Source: Methylopila sp. Yamaguchi (GTDB lineage: Bacteria; Pseudomonadota; Alphaproteobacteria; Rhizobiales; Methylopilaceae). Taken from it: DNA of 64,000 nucleotides. The notes under the pieces are model-generated. The model had not been told where the DNA came from. It worked only from the letters and a program-made list of their open reading frames with translations, and ran no database searches. Below are positions 16,558-25,208 of the stretch, piece by piece. A program made the translations under genes and the position numbers. Location of the stretch: NCBI RefSeq assembly GCF_002897035.1, contig NZ_BAUX01000007.1, positions 124,001 to 188,000 on the forward strand, in the 5' to 3' direction. The stretch's first letter is position 1, and each line of letters opens with the position of its first letter.

Positions 16558-17880
16558 TCAGTCGACCGCGGCGAGCTGGCGGGCGAAGAACAGCGAGGCC
16601 AGCGTGCAGGCGACGCCCGACAGCAGATAGAGCGCCACGAATCCGAGCCCGAACTTGGCGGAGAAGCCGAGCGCGACCAGCGGCGCGAAGCCCGCCCCGA
16701 TCAGCCAGGCGAGGTCGGAGGTCAGCGCCGAGCCGGTGTAGCGGTTGCGGCGCTGGAAGATCGCCGAGAGCGCGCCGGAGGATTGGCCGAAAGCGAGGCC
16801 CAGCAGGCCGAAGCCGACGAGGATGAAGGCGGTCTCGCCGCCGACGCCGCCGCCGAGCAGCCAGGGCGCGAAGAGGCTGTAGACGCCGATCGCGACGGCT
16901 GCGGAGCCGAGCACCGTCCGCCGCCCGACGCGGTCGGCGAGCAGGCCGGACGTGACGATCGCGGCGATGAAGACGAAGGCGCCGATGATCTCGATCACGA
17001 GGAATTCGCCAGCGTGCCGGTCCGTGAACAGGGTCACCCAGGACAGCGGGAAGATGGTCACGAGGTGGAACAGCGCGAAGCAGGCGAGCGGCGCGAAAGC
17101 GCCGGTCAGAACGGTCAGGCCGTCGACCTTCAGCAGCTCGTAGACCGAGGTCGGGTCGAGCTCCTGGCTCTCGAGCGACTCGCTATACTCCTTGGTCACC
17201 ACGAGCCGCAGCCGGGCGAACAGGGCGACCACGTTGATCGCGAAGGCCGCGAAGAACGGATAGCGCCAGCCCCAGCTCAGGAAGTCCGCCTCGGACAGCA
17301 CGCCGACGAAGAACAGGAACAGGCCGGAGGCGAGCAGGAAGCCGAAAGGCGCTCCAAGCTGCGGCATCATCGCATACCAGCCCTTCCTGTTCTCGGGAGC
17401 CGACAACGCCAGCAGCGACGGCAGGCCGTCCCAGGCGCCGGCGAGAGCGAGGCCCTGGCCGATGCGGAAGGCCGCCAGCAGATAGATCGCGGCGGCGCCG
17501 ATCTGGGCGTGGCTCGGCAGGAAGCTGATTGCGGCGGTCGAGCCGCCGAGCAGGAACAGCGCGATGGTGAGCTTCACCCCGCGGCCATGCCGGCGACCGA
17601 TCTCCGTGAATAGGACGGAGCCGATCGGGCGCGCCACGAAGGCCAGCGCGAAGATCGCGAAGGAATAGAGGGTCGCCGTCAGCGGCTCCGCTTCGGGGAA
17701 GAGCAGCTTGGGGAACACCAGCACTGAGGCGATGCCGTAGACGAAGAAGTCGAAGAACTCCGACGTCCGGCCGATGACCACCGCAAGCGCGATCTCGCCG
17801 GGCGACACGCTCTCATGCCGCTCGGTCTTTCCTTCGTCGGGAGCCATTTCCCCGTGCGTCAAAACCGCCTGCTGGCTCAT
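16558..17880 (-). CDS. MFS transporter next to the cyo operon
   Basis: A 440-residue protein with about 12 membrane segments and MHS-like organisation: IGRTSEFFDFFVYGIASVLVFPKLLFP in TM1, RPIGSVLFTEIGRRHGRGVKL after TM2, and DRVGRRTV after TM8. Compared with typical MHS members, TM1 has SEFFDFF in place of the usual EWYDFF, and the GDRxGRR motif is altered to TEIGRRHGR. This divergent subgroup is, to my knowledge, often encoded beside cytochrome bo oxidase genes in alphaproteobacteria. It is divergent from cyoA across a 281-base region. Substrate unknown. Confidence 0.82.
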   Translation of the reverse strand: MSQQAVLTHGEMAPDEGKTERHESVSPGEIALAVVIGRTSEFFDFFVYGIASVLVFPKLLFPEAEPLTATLYSFAIFALAFVARPIGSVLFTEIGRRHGRGVKLTIALFLLGGSTAAISFLPSHAQIGAAAIYLLAAFRIGQGLALAGAWDGLPSLLALSAPENRKGWYAMMPQLGAPFGFLLASGLFLFFVGVLSEADFLSWGWRYPFFAAFAINVVALFARLRLVVTKEYSESLESQELDPTSVYELLKVDGLTVLTGAFAPLACFALFHLVTIFPLSWVTLFTDRHAGEFLVIEIIGAFVFIAAIVTSGLLADRVGRRTVLGSAAVAIGVYSLFAPWLLGGGVGGETAFILVGFGLLGLAFGQSSGALSAIFQRRNRYTGSALTSDLAWLIGAGFAPLVALGFSAKFGLGFVALYLLSGVACTLASLFFARQLAAVD

Positions 17881-18161
17881 GGGTGCACCTCGTCCTTTTC
17901 CCCGTGCGCGTCCGTTCGGCGGCGCGTCGCCCGGTTCTTTCGAACAGGAGTATGGCGCGCGCCTTCATCGATTCCTACGCTCAACTCGGCGAAGGGCGCC
18001 CCGTTCCGGAGCGCCCGCCCCCGGAAGCGCGACGATGCGCGCACTCCAATCCTGTTGCAGCGCAAAAGCCCATGGGACAAACCGTCCAATGTCGCGGCCG
18101 CCGCGAGGCGCATAGGCCGTCACGCGAGCCTTCGTCGCACCAACCTGGTCAGGCCGTTACG

Positions 18162-19313
18162 TTGACACTCCGCAGACTTGTCCTCCTCCCGCTGTTGGGC
18201 CTGCTCGCAGGCTGCAACCTGGTCGTGATGAAGCCGTCGGGCGATATCGCGTCGCAGCAGAGCGACCTGATCGTCATCTCGACGATCCTCATGCTGCTCA
18301 TCATCGTTCCGGTGATGGCGCTGACCGTCCTGTTCGCCTGGCGCTACCGCCAGTCGAACAAGGACGCGGTCTACGATCCCGACTGGCACCACTCGACGCG
18401 GCTCGAGATCGTCATCTGGGCGGCCCCGCTCGCGATCATCGTGGCCCTCGGCGCGATCACTTGGGTGTCGACCCACCTGCTGGATCCCTACCGGCCGCTC
18501 GACCGCATCGCCGCCAACCGGCCGCTGCCAGAAGGCGTGAAGCCGCTCGTGGTGGAGGCCGTGGCGCTCGACTGGAAGTGGCTGTTCCTCTACCCAGAGC
18601 TCGGAATCGCGACGGTCAACGAACTGGCGGCCCCGGTCGACCAGCCGATCGCCTTCAAGATCACCTCGTCGACGGTGATGAACTCGTTCTTCGTGCCGGC
18701 GCTGGCGGGCCAGATCTACGCCATGCCGGGCATGGAGACGAAGCTCCACGCGGTGATCAACAAGGCCGGCGAGTACGACGGCTTCTCCGCGAACTACAGC
18801 GGCGCCGGCTTCTCGGACATGCGCTTCAAGTTCCACGGGCTCGCCCGCGAAGACTTCGACAAGTGGGTGCAGTCCGTGAAGGACGGCGGCGGCTCGCTGG
18901 ACCGGGCGGGCTACCTCGAGCTCGAGCGTCCAAGCGTCAGGGAGCCGGTGAAGCGTTTCGCCGCGGTCGATCCCGCGCTCTACGACGCGATCCTCAACAT
19001 GTGCGTCGACACCGCCAAGATGTGCATGAAGGACATGATGCGCATCGACGCCAAGGGCGGCATGGGCATGGCCGGCATCGGCAACGTGTTCGCGCTCAAG
19101 TACGACAGGCCGCGCGCCCGCGGCGGCGAGCAGGCCGCCACGGTCAAGCGCTTCGTCGCGGCCGTCTGCACGCCTGAGGCGCCTCGCGACGGGGAGACTC
19201 CGGAGGTCGCGACCCCGCGGCCTGCAGCCGCCGGCCGCGCTTCGCTCGAAACCCTTACGCCCCGCATGTCGGTCGCCGAGCGCGCTCAGGCCGACCGGCC
19301 GGTCGCGGAATGA
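18162..19313 (+). CDS. cyoA: Cytochrome bo3-type quinol oxidase subunit II
   Basis: A 383-residue lipoprotein subunit of the quinol oxidase. It starts with a lipoprotein signal (LVLLPLLGLLAGC, lipid-modified Cys), has two membrane helices (about 30-52 and 75-97), and a periplasmic cupredoxin domain. The CuA ligands of cytochrome c oxidases are missing: the region reads FSANYSGAGFSDMRFKFHG without the Cys pair, so electrons come from quinol. The start is inferred to be TTG at 18162 because no ATG or GTG lies just before the signal sequence; the next in-frame ATG (18072) would add 30 non-conserved residues. The last 70 residues are Pro/Ala-rich and poorly conserved. Confidence 0.88.
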   Translation: MTLRRLVLLPLLGLLAGCNLVVMKPSGDIASQQSDLIVISTILMLLIIVPVMALTVLFAWRYRQSNKDAVYDPDWHHSTRLEIVIWAAPLAIIVALGAITWVSTHLLDPYRPLDRIAANRPLPEGVKPLVVEAVALDWKWLFLYPELGIATVNELAAPVDQPIAFKITSSTVMNSFFVPALAGQIYAMPGMETKLHAVINKAGEYDGFSANYSGAGFSDMRFKFHGLAREDFDKWVQSVKDGGGSLDRAGYLELERPSVREPVKRFAAVDPALYDAILNMCVDTAKMCMKDMMRIDAKGGMGMAGIGNVFALKYDRPRARGGEQAATVKRFVAAVCTPEAPRDGETPEVATPRPAAAGRASLETLTPRMSVAERAQADRPVAE

Positions 19314-19331
19314 CCGACGAGAGTTTGTGAG

Positions 19332-21335
19332 ATGACCCCAAGTCCGGCCCCCGAGAGCCTCCTGTTCGGCCGCCTCTCGCTTGAAGCCATTCCGCTGCAC
19401 GAGCCGATCCTGCTCATCACCTTCGCCGCCGTCGCCGTCGGCGGCGTGGCCACGCTCGGCGCGATCACCTACTTCCGCCTCTGGGGGTGGCTCTGGCGCG
19501 ACTGGCTGACCTCGATCGACCACAAGAAGATCGGGATCATGTACATGATCCTCGGCGTCGTCATGCTGCTTCGCGGCTTCGCCGACGCGCTGATGATGCG
19601 CGCCCAGCAGGCGATCGCCTTCGCCGGCTTCGAGGGCTATCTGCCGCCGCACCACTACGACCAGATCTTCACCGCCCACGGCGTGATCATGATCTTCTTC
19701 GTGGCGATGCCGATGGTCACCGGCTTCATGAACTACATCGTGCCGCTGCAGATCGGCGCGCGCGACGTGGCGTTCCCCTTCCTCAACAACTTCAGCTTCT
19801 GGATGACGACCGGCGGCGCCGTGCTCGTCATGACCTCGCTGTTCGTCGGCGAGTTCGCCGCCACCGGATGGCTGGCCTACCCGCCGCTGTCGGGAATCGC
19901 CTACAGCCCCTGGGTCGGCGTCGACTACTACATCTGGGCGCTGCAGATCGCGGGCGTCGGGACCCTGCTCTCGGGCGTCAACCTGATCGCCACCATCGTT
20001 AAGATGCGGGCGCCGGGGATGACGATGATGCGGATGCCGGTGTTCACCTGGACCGCGCTCTGCACCAACGTGCTGATCGTCGCGTCCTTCCCGGTGCTGA
20101 CCGCCGTCCTCGCGCTGCTGTCGCTCGACCGCTACCTCGGCACCGCGTTCTTCACGAACGACATGGGCGGCAGCCCGATGATGTACGTGAACCTGATCTG
20201 GATCTGGGGCCACCCGGAGGTCTACATCCTGATCCTGCCGGCCTTCGGCATCTTCTCCGAGGTGGTCTCGACCTACTGCGGCAAGCGCCTGTTCGGCTAC
20301 GCCTCGATGGTCTACGCGACGGTGGTCATCACCATCCTGTCGTACCTCGTGTGGCTCCACCACTTCTTCACGATGGGGTCGGGGGCGAGCGTGAACTCGT
20401 TCTTCGGCATCACCACGATGATCATCTCGATCCCGACGGGCGCGAAGATCTTCAACTGGCTGTTCACGATGTACCGCGGCCGCATCCGCTTCGAGCTGCC
20501 GATGATGTGGACCGTCGCCTTCATGCTGACCTTCGTCATCGGCGGCATGACGGGCGTGCTGCTGGCGGTGCCGCCCGCCGACTTCGTGCTGCACAACTCG
20601 CTGTTCCTGATCGCGCACTTCCACAACGTGATCATCGGCGGCGTGCTGTTCGGCCTGTTCGCCGGCATCAACTACTGGTTCCCGAAGGCCTTCGGTTTCA
20701 AGCTCGACGAATTCTGGGGCAAGATCTCCTTCTGGTGCTGGGTGGTCGGCTTCTACGTCGCGTTCATGCCGCTCTACATCCTCGGCCTGATGGGCGTGAC
20801 CCGGCGGATGTCGAAGTTCGACGATCCCTCGCTGCAAATCTGGTTCGTCATCGCGGCCTTCGGCGCCGTGCTGATCGCGGCCGGCATCGGCGCGTTCCTG
20901 ATGCAGATCTTCGTCAGCGTCCTGCGGCGGGAGAAGCTCAAGGACGTCACCGGCGATCCGTGGAACGGACGCACGCTGGAGTGGGCGACCTCGTCGCCCC
21001 CGCCGGCCTACAACTTCGCCTTCACCCCTGTGGTGCACGACCTCGACGCCTGGAACGACATGAAGCGGCGCGGCTACGTGCGGCCGACCTCGGGCTTCAT
21101 CCCGATCCACATGCCGAAGAACACCGGCGCGGGCGTCGTCCTGTCGGCCCTCAGCGTGATCTGCGGTTTCGCGCTGATCTGGCACATCTGGTGGCTCGCG
21201 ATCGCCAGCCTGCTCGCGCTGATCGTCTCGGCGATCGTCCACACCTTCAACTACGACCGCGACTTCCACATCCCGGCGTCCGAGGTCATCGCCTCGGAGC
21301 GGGCGCGGACGAAGCTGCTCGAAGGGCGGGCCTGA
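19332..21335 (+). CDS. cyoB: Cytochrome bo3-type quinol oxidase subunit I
   Basis: A 667-residue heme-copper oxidase catalytic subunit with about 15 membrane helices; it reduces O2 to water while pumping protons. The heme b ligand lies in [11 protein letters not shown], the CuB His with its cross-linked Tyr in [16 protein letters not shown], the two further CuB His in WLHHFFTMG, and the heme ligands in [19 protein letters not shown] is the motif of the D/K-channel A-type enzymes. It follows cyoA by 18 bases and precedes cyoC by 4 bases, in the order cyoABCD. Length matches E. coli CyoB (663). Confidence 0.96.
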   Translation: MTPSPAPESLLFGRLSLEAIPLHEPILLITFAAVAVGGVATLGAITYFRLWGWLWRDWLTSIDHKKIGIMYMILGVVMLLRGFADALMMRAQQAIAFAGFEGYLPPHHYDQIFTAHGVIMIFFVAMPMVTGFMNYIVPLQIGARDVAFPFLNNFSFWMTTGGAVLVMTSLFVGEFAATGWLAYPPLSGIAYSPWVGVDYYIWALQIAGVGTLLSGVNLIATIVKMRAPGMTMMRMPVFTWTALCTNVLIVASFPVLTAVLALLSLDRYLGTAFFTNDMGGSPMMYVNLIWIWGHPEVYILILPAFGIFSEVVSTYCGKRLFGYASMVYATVVITILSYLVWLHHFFTMGSGASVNSFFGITTMIISIPTGAKIFNWLFTMYRGRIRFELPMMWTVAFMLTFVIGGMTGVLLAVPPADFVLHNSLFLIAHFHNVIIGGVLFGLFAGINYWFPKAFGFKLDEFWGKISFWCWVVGFYVAFMPLYILGLMGVTRRMSKFDDPSLQIWFVIAAFGAVLIAAGIGAFLMQIFVSVLRREKLKDVTGDPWNGRTLEWATSSPPPAYNFAFTPVVHDLDAWNDMKRRGYVRPTSGFIPIHMPKNTGAGVVLSALSVICGFALIWHIWWLAIASLLALIVSAIVHTFNYDRDFHIPASEVIASERARTKLLEGRA

Positions 21336-21339
21336 CGCC

Positions 21340-21960
21340 ATGACCACTGCCACGATCGCCTCCGGCGCCTCCGCGCCGCAGTTCTACACCACCGAGGAGC
21401 ACCATCCGGAGAACGGCACCCTGCTGGGGTTCTGGCTCTACCTGATGAGCGACTGCCTGATCTTCGCGGTCCTGTTCGCCTGCTACGGCGTGCTCGGCCG
21501 CAGCTACGCCGCGGGGCCCTCGGGCAAGGACCTGTTCGACCTCGGTCTGGTGGCGCTCAACACCGCCTTCCTGCTGCTGTCGTCGATCACCTACGGCTTC
21601 GCCATGCTCGAAATGGCGAAGAACCGGAAGGGGTCCACGCTGTTCTGGCTCGGCGTGACCGGCCTGTTCGGCGCGGCCTTCCTGTGCGTCGAGATCTACG
21701 AATTCGCGCATCTCATCCATGAGGGCGCGACGCCTCAGCGCTCGGCGTTCCTGTCGTCCTTCTTCACGCTGGTCGGCACCCACGGCCTGCACGTCACCTT
21801 CGGCATGATCTGGCTGATCACGCTGATGGTTCAGGTGACCCGCCGCGGGCTGATCCCGGAGAACCGCCGCCGCCTGGCCTGCCTGTCGATGTTCTGGCAC
21901 TTCCTCGACGTCATCTGGATCGGCGTCTTCACCTTCGTCTATCTGATGGGGACGCTGTGA
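21340..21960 (+). CDS. cyoC: Cytochrome bo3-type quinol oxidase subunit III
   Basis: A 206-residue membrane protein with five predicted helices, matching CyoC in length. Conserved stretches include [46 protein letters not shown]-like [10 protein letters not shown], and [14 protein letters not shown] with [20 protein letters not shown] at the end. It stabilises the oxidase and is needed for full proton pumping. The TGA stop shares its last base with the ATG of cyoD. Confidence 0.94.
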   Translation: MTTATIASGASAPQFYTTEEHHPENGTLLGFWLYLMSDCLIFAVLFACYGVLGRSYAAGPSGKDLFDLGLVALNTAFLLLSSITYGFAMLEMAKNRKGSTLFWLGVTGLFGAAFLCVEIYEFAHLIHEGATPQRSAFLSSFFTLVGTHGLHVTFGMIWLITLMVQVTRRGLIPENRRRLACLSMFWHFLDVIWIGVFTFVYLMGTL

Positions 21961-22403
21961 TGAGCTCCGCACCGCCCGCCGCTCACGGTCACGACGCCGC
22001 CGGCCACGGCCACGACGCGCACCACGACCACGACGAGCACGGCGCGTCGCACGGGACCTTCGGCGGCTACCTCGCCGGCTTCCTGCTGTCGATCCTGCTG
22101 ACCGCGATCCCGTTCTGGCTGATCATGGGCGACGTGTTCCGCAGCCCGACGACGGCCGCGATCGTGGTGCTGGTGTTCGCCGCGATCCAGATCGTGGTGC
22201 ACATGGTCTACTTCCTCCACATGAACTCGAAGTCGGAGAGCGGCTGGACCATGCTCGCCCTGATCTTCACCGTCGTGGTGGTGGTGATCACGCTCGCCGG
22301 CTCGTTCTGGGTGATGCACCACCTGAACGCCAACATGATGCCCATGGCCCCGCACGACGACACCATGCCGATGTCGCCCGAGGGCATGCGCCAGATGCGA
22401 TGA
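21960..22403 (+). CDS. cyoD: Cytochrome bo3-type quinol oxidase subunit IV with His- and Met-rich tails
   Basis: A 147-residue subunit with three membrane helices (about 39-58, 64-86 and 98-120) carrying the CyoD core GGYLAGFLLSILLTAIPFW and VVHMVYFLHMN. It is longer than the usual 105-115 residues. The N-terminus (about 8-32) holds around nine His interspersed with Gly/Ala/Asp, and the C-terminus (about 122-147) is Met-rich with repeated MPM motifs. Such tails could bind copper or another metal, though they may be only lineage-specific extensions. The ATG at 21960 overlaps the cyoC stop; a GTG one codon earlier is less likely. The stop overlaps the SURF1 start. Confidence 0.92.
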   Translation: MSSAPPAAHGHDAAGHGHDAHHDHDEHGASHGTFGGYLAGFLLSILLTAIPFWLIMGDVFRSPTTAAIVVLVFAAIQIVVHMVYFLHMNSKSESGWTMLALIFTVVVVVITLAGSFWVMHHLNANMMPMAPHDDTMPMSPEGMRQMR

Positions 22404-23191
22404 CGGCGGCGGGCGGGCCCGTCCCGCCCGCTCCGGCGCCGGAGCGGGTCGCGCGGCCGCGGTCGGCCGCGACGCTCACGATCCTGGCCCTCCTCGGCCT
22501 CGCGCTGATCGCGGGCTTCTCCGCCCTCGGCGTCTGGCAGGTTGAACGCCGCGTCTGGAAGCTCGACCTGATCGCGCGCGTGGACGCCCGGGTCCACGCG
22601 GCCCCCGTCCCCGCGCCCGGCCCGGACGTCTGGCCCGCGATCTCCGCGGCCTCCGACGAGTACCGCCGCGTCGCGCTGACGGGCGTCTTCGACCATTCCA
22701 AGGAGACGTTGACCCAAGCGGTCACCGACCTTGGGGCCGGCTTCTGGGTGATGACGCCGCTTCGCACGAGGGACGGCTTCACCGTGCTGGTGAACCGCGG
22801 CTTCGTCTCGGCCGACCGAAAGGGGCCCGCCTCCCGGCCCGACGCCCAGACCGCGGGCGGGACTACGGTGACGGGGCTGCTGCGCGTCACCGAGCCAAAG
22901 GGCGGGTTTCTGCGGGCGAACGATCCGGCGCAGGATCTCTGGCGTTCCCGCGACGTCGCCGCGATCGCCGAGCGCCGTGGGCTGTCTGACGTCGCGCCCT
23001 ACTTCGTGGACGCGGACCGCACGCCGAATCCCGGCGGCTGGCCGGTCGGGGGCCTCACGGTGATCGCCTTTCCCAACAGCCACCTGGTCTACGCGCTCAC
23101 CTGGTTCGGCCTGGCGCTGATGGTCGCCGCGGCGGCCGTCGTGGTCGTCCGGCACGAGCGCCGCCTTCGCCGCGAAACGCGCGCGACGTGA
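22400..23191 (+). CDS. SURF1-family oxidase assembly protein
   Basis: A 263-residue inner-membrane protein with two membrane helices (about 25-45 and 232-252) flanking a periplasmic domain, the classic SURF1 topology. Matching segments are LGVWQVERRVWKLDLIARVD after the first helix, YRRVALTGVFDHSKE, GFWVMTPLRTRDGFTVLVNRGFV, and NSHLVYALTWFGLALM in the last helix. SURF1 proteins help insert heme into heme-copper oxidases; this one sits directly after cyoD (4-base overlap) and probably serves the bo3-type enzyme, where heme o or a must be delivered. Its stop also overlaps the GTG of the histidine kinase. Confidence 0.92.
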   Translation: MTAAGGPVPPAPAPERVARPRSAATLTILALLGLALIAGFSALGVWQVERRVWKLDLIARVDARVHAAPVPAPGPDVWPAISAASDEYRRVALTGVFDHSKETLTQAVTDLGAGFWVMTPLRTRDGFTVLVNRGFVSADRKGPASRPDAQTAGGTTVTGLLRVTEPKGGFLRANDPAQDLWRSRDVAAIAERRGLSDVAPYFVDADRTPNPGGWPVGGLTVIAFPNSHLVYALTWFGLALMVAAAAVVVVRHERRLRRETRAT

Positions 23192-24489
23192 CCGCGTCCC
23201 TCGGCCGCCCCGCGGCGGGCCCGGGGGCCGGCCGCAAGAACCTGATGCAGCTGATCCAGCTGCGCTGGATCGCGGTCGTCGGCCAGATCGCGACGATCGC
23301 CTTCGTCGAATGGGCGCTCGACATCCGCCTTCCGCTCGCGCCCATGGCCGCCGTCCTGGCCGCGCTCTTGGCGCTCAACCTCGTCAGCATCCTGCGGCTG
23401 AAAGCCTGGCCGCAGGAGGTCTCGAACCAGGAGCTGTTCCTGGCGCTGACCTTCGACGCTGCGGCGCTGACCGCCCTGCTCTACCTAAGCGGCGGCGCCA
23501 CCAATCCTTTCGCCTTCCTCTACCTGCTGCAGGTGACGCTCGCCGCCGTGCTGCTTGCGGCGTGGTCGACCTGGGCCATGGTGGTCGTCACCGTCGCCTG
23601 CTTCGGCGGGCTGGCGCTCGCCTACCGGCCGCTGGCGCTCGCGCCGGGCGCGGACCTGTTCGAGCTTCACGTCATCGGCATGCTGGTCTGCTTCGCGCTC
23701 GACGCCGCGCTGCTCGTGATCTTCGTCGGCCGCGTCAGCGCGAACCTCAGGGAGGGCGACGCGCGGCTCGCGGCTCTTCGCCAGCAGGCCGCCGAGGAGG
23801 CGCACATCGTCCGCATGGGCCTGCTCGCTTCGGGCGCCGCGCACGAACTCGGCACGCCGCTCTCGACGCTCGCCGTGATCCTCGGCGACTGGCGCCGCAT
23901 TCCCGCGATCGCCTCCGACGCCGAGCTGATCGCGGACGTCGACGCCATGCAGGCCGAGGTCGCGCGCTGCAAGGCGATCGTCACCGGCATCCTGCTCGCC
24001 GCCGGCGAGGCCCGCGGCGAAGCGCCGGCCGTCACCACCATGCGCGCCTTCCTGGCCGAAATTGTCGAGGACCGGCGGACCGCCCGCAGCGTCGACGCCC
24101 TGATCTACGACGACTGCTTCGGCGACGACGTCGCGATCGTCTCGGACTCCGCTCTGAAGCAGGTGATCGGCAACGTCATCGACAACGCGGTCGAGGCCTC
24201 GCCGCGATGGGTTGGCGTGCTGGCCGAGCGGCGCGGCGGGACGCTGGCGATCACGGTGCGCGACGCCGGCCCGGGCTTCGCCCCGGAGATGATCGAAAAC
24301 CTCGGCCGGCCGTACAATTCCACGAAGGGGCGCCCCGGCGGCGGCCTTGGCCTCTTCCTCGTGGTGAACGCCCTGCGCAAGCTCGGCGGAACCGTCGAGG
24401 CCCGCAACCGCCCGGAGGGCGGCGCCGAGGTGCTGCTCACCCTGCCGCTCGCGGCGCTGATGCTGGAGAAGCCGGCGAGCCATGGCTGA
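23188..24489 (+). CDS. regB: RegB/ActS-type redox sensor histidine kinase
   Basis: A 433-residue membrane kinase. Six N-terminal helices (about 25-182) contain GGATNPF at 102-108, the position of the ubiquinone-binding heptad of RegB. The H-box has H219 in SGAAHELGTPLSTLAVI, close to the RegB H-box sequence. C261 in EVARCKAIV lies where RegB carries its redox-active cysteine. The ATP-binding domain has the N-box VIGNVIDNAVEA and G-box GGGLGLFLV. The Reg/Act/Prr system senses respiratory redox state. It starts with GTG overlapping SURF1 and ends overlapping the response regulator, so sensor and terminal oxidase are likely one operon. Confidence 0.9.
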   Translation: MTASLGRPAAGPGAGRKNLMQLIQLRWIAVVGQIATIAFVEWALDIRLPLAPMAAVLAALLALNLVSILRLKAWPQEVSNQELFLALTFDAAALTALLYLSGGATNPFAFLYLLQVTLAAVLLAAWSTWAMVVVTVACFGGLALAYRPLALAPGADLFELHVIGMLVCFALDAALLVIFVGRVSANLREGDARLAALRQQAAEEAHIVRMGLLASGAAHELGTPLSTLAVILGDWRRIPAIASDAELIADVDAMQAEVARCKAIVTGILLAAGEARGEAPAVTTMRAFLAEIVEDRRTARSVDALIYDDCFGDDVAIVSDSALKQVIGNVIDNAVEASPRWVGVLAERRGGTLAITVRDAGPGFAPEMIENLGRPYNSTKGRPGGGLGLFLVVNALRKLGGTVEARNRPEGGAEVLLTLPLAALMLEKPASHG

Positions 24490-25015
24490 CGACCGCATTC
24501 TCGTGATCGTCGACGACGACGCCAAGTTCGCGGCGACTCTCCGCCGCTCGTTCGAGCGCCGCGGCTACGAGGCCCATGCGGCCGCAGGCCCCGAGGAACT
24601 CGACGCGCTGCTGACGACGGTGTCGCCCGGCTACGCCGTGGTCGACCTCAAGCTTGCGGGCTCCTCCGGCCTCGCCTGCGTGCAGCGGCTGCACGCGCAC
24701 GATCCCGACATGCTGATCGTGGTGCTGACCGGCTTCGCAAGCATCGCGACCGCGGTCGAGGCCATCAAGCTCGGCGCCTGCCACTATCTCGCCAAGCCTT
24801 CGAACACCGACGACATCGAGGCCGCCTTCGCGCGCGTCGAGGGCGACACGGAGATCCCGCTGACCGAACGCCCGACGTCGATCAAGACTCTGGAGTGGGA
24901 GCGGATCCACGAGACGCTGATCGAAACCGACTTCAACATCTCCGAGACCGCCCGTCGCCTCGGCATGCACCGCCGGACGCTCGCCCGGAAGCTGGAGAAA
25001 CGCCCGGTGAAGTGA
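24482..25015 (+). CDS. regA: RegA/ActR-type response regulator
   Basis: A 177-residue response regulator. The receiver domain (about 5-120) has the acidic pocket VDDD at 10-13, the phospho-acceptor D55 in VVDLKLAGSSGL, T82 and the conserved Lys of LAKPSN. A short linker leads to a Fis-type helix-turn-helix at about 130-172 (ERIHETLIETDFNISETARRLGMHRRTLARKL), nearly the RegA/ActR DNA-binding helix. Unlike the usual separate regB-regA arrangement, it overlaps its kinase by 8 bases downstream of cyoABCD-SURF1, which suggests autoregulation with the oxidase. A palindromic element follows it and may terminate the operon. Confidence 0.92.
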   Translation: MADDRILVIVDDDAKFAATLRRSFERRGYEAHAAAGPEELDALLTTVSPGYAVVDLKLAGSSGLACVQRLHAHDPDMLIVVLTGFASIATAVEAIKLGACHYLAKPSNTDDIEAAFARVEGDTEIPLTERPTSIKTLEWERIHETLIETDFNISETARRLGMHRRTLARKLEKRPVK

Positions 25016-25071
25016 GGAGCGGCGCTGCGGCGCCGTCAGAGCGACGGCGAGCTTCACGCCGCGCCAAGCGC

Positions 25072-25167
25072 GTCGTCATCCCTGGCTCGTCCGGTGGATC
25101 CATCGGTCCGCCAGGCGCTGCGGCCAGCCTATAGCTGGATGCCCCGGACAAGCTGGGGCATGACGAC
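25072..25167. repeat. Nested palindromic element, copy A
   Basis: A 96-base imperfect palindrome. The ends GTCGTCATCCC and GGGGCATGACGAC are inverted, and each arm can itself fold; the inner segment GGATCCA faces GCTGGATGCC. It lies between the convergent regA and LDH2 genes and may act as a bidirectional terminator. Three further copies in this window share the pattern GTCATnCC ... GGnATCCA ... TGGATGCCC ... GGGCATGAC. Confidence 0.65.
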
Positions 25168-25208
25168 TGGGCGCCGGTCGCGGACATGGGGCCCCAGCCC
25201 CGCCGACC

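Noticed and set aside
16558-17880. MFS gene as part of the cyo operon
   Set aside because: It is transcribed in the opposite direction. The neighbourhood may be conserved, but co-transcription is impossible.
17883-18161. Longer cyoA reading frame with ATG at 17883 or 18072
   Set aside because: The added residues are Arg/Pro-rich and not conserved, and would bury the lipoprotein signal peptide more than 30 residues inside the protein.
18120-21353. A 1077-codon open frame on the minus strand across cyoA and cyoB
   Set aside because: It is antisense to two clearly recognised oxidase genes. The Arg/Asp/His-rich translation is typical of the complement of GC-rich coding DNA and matches no family.
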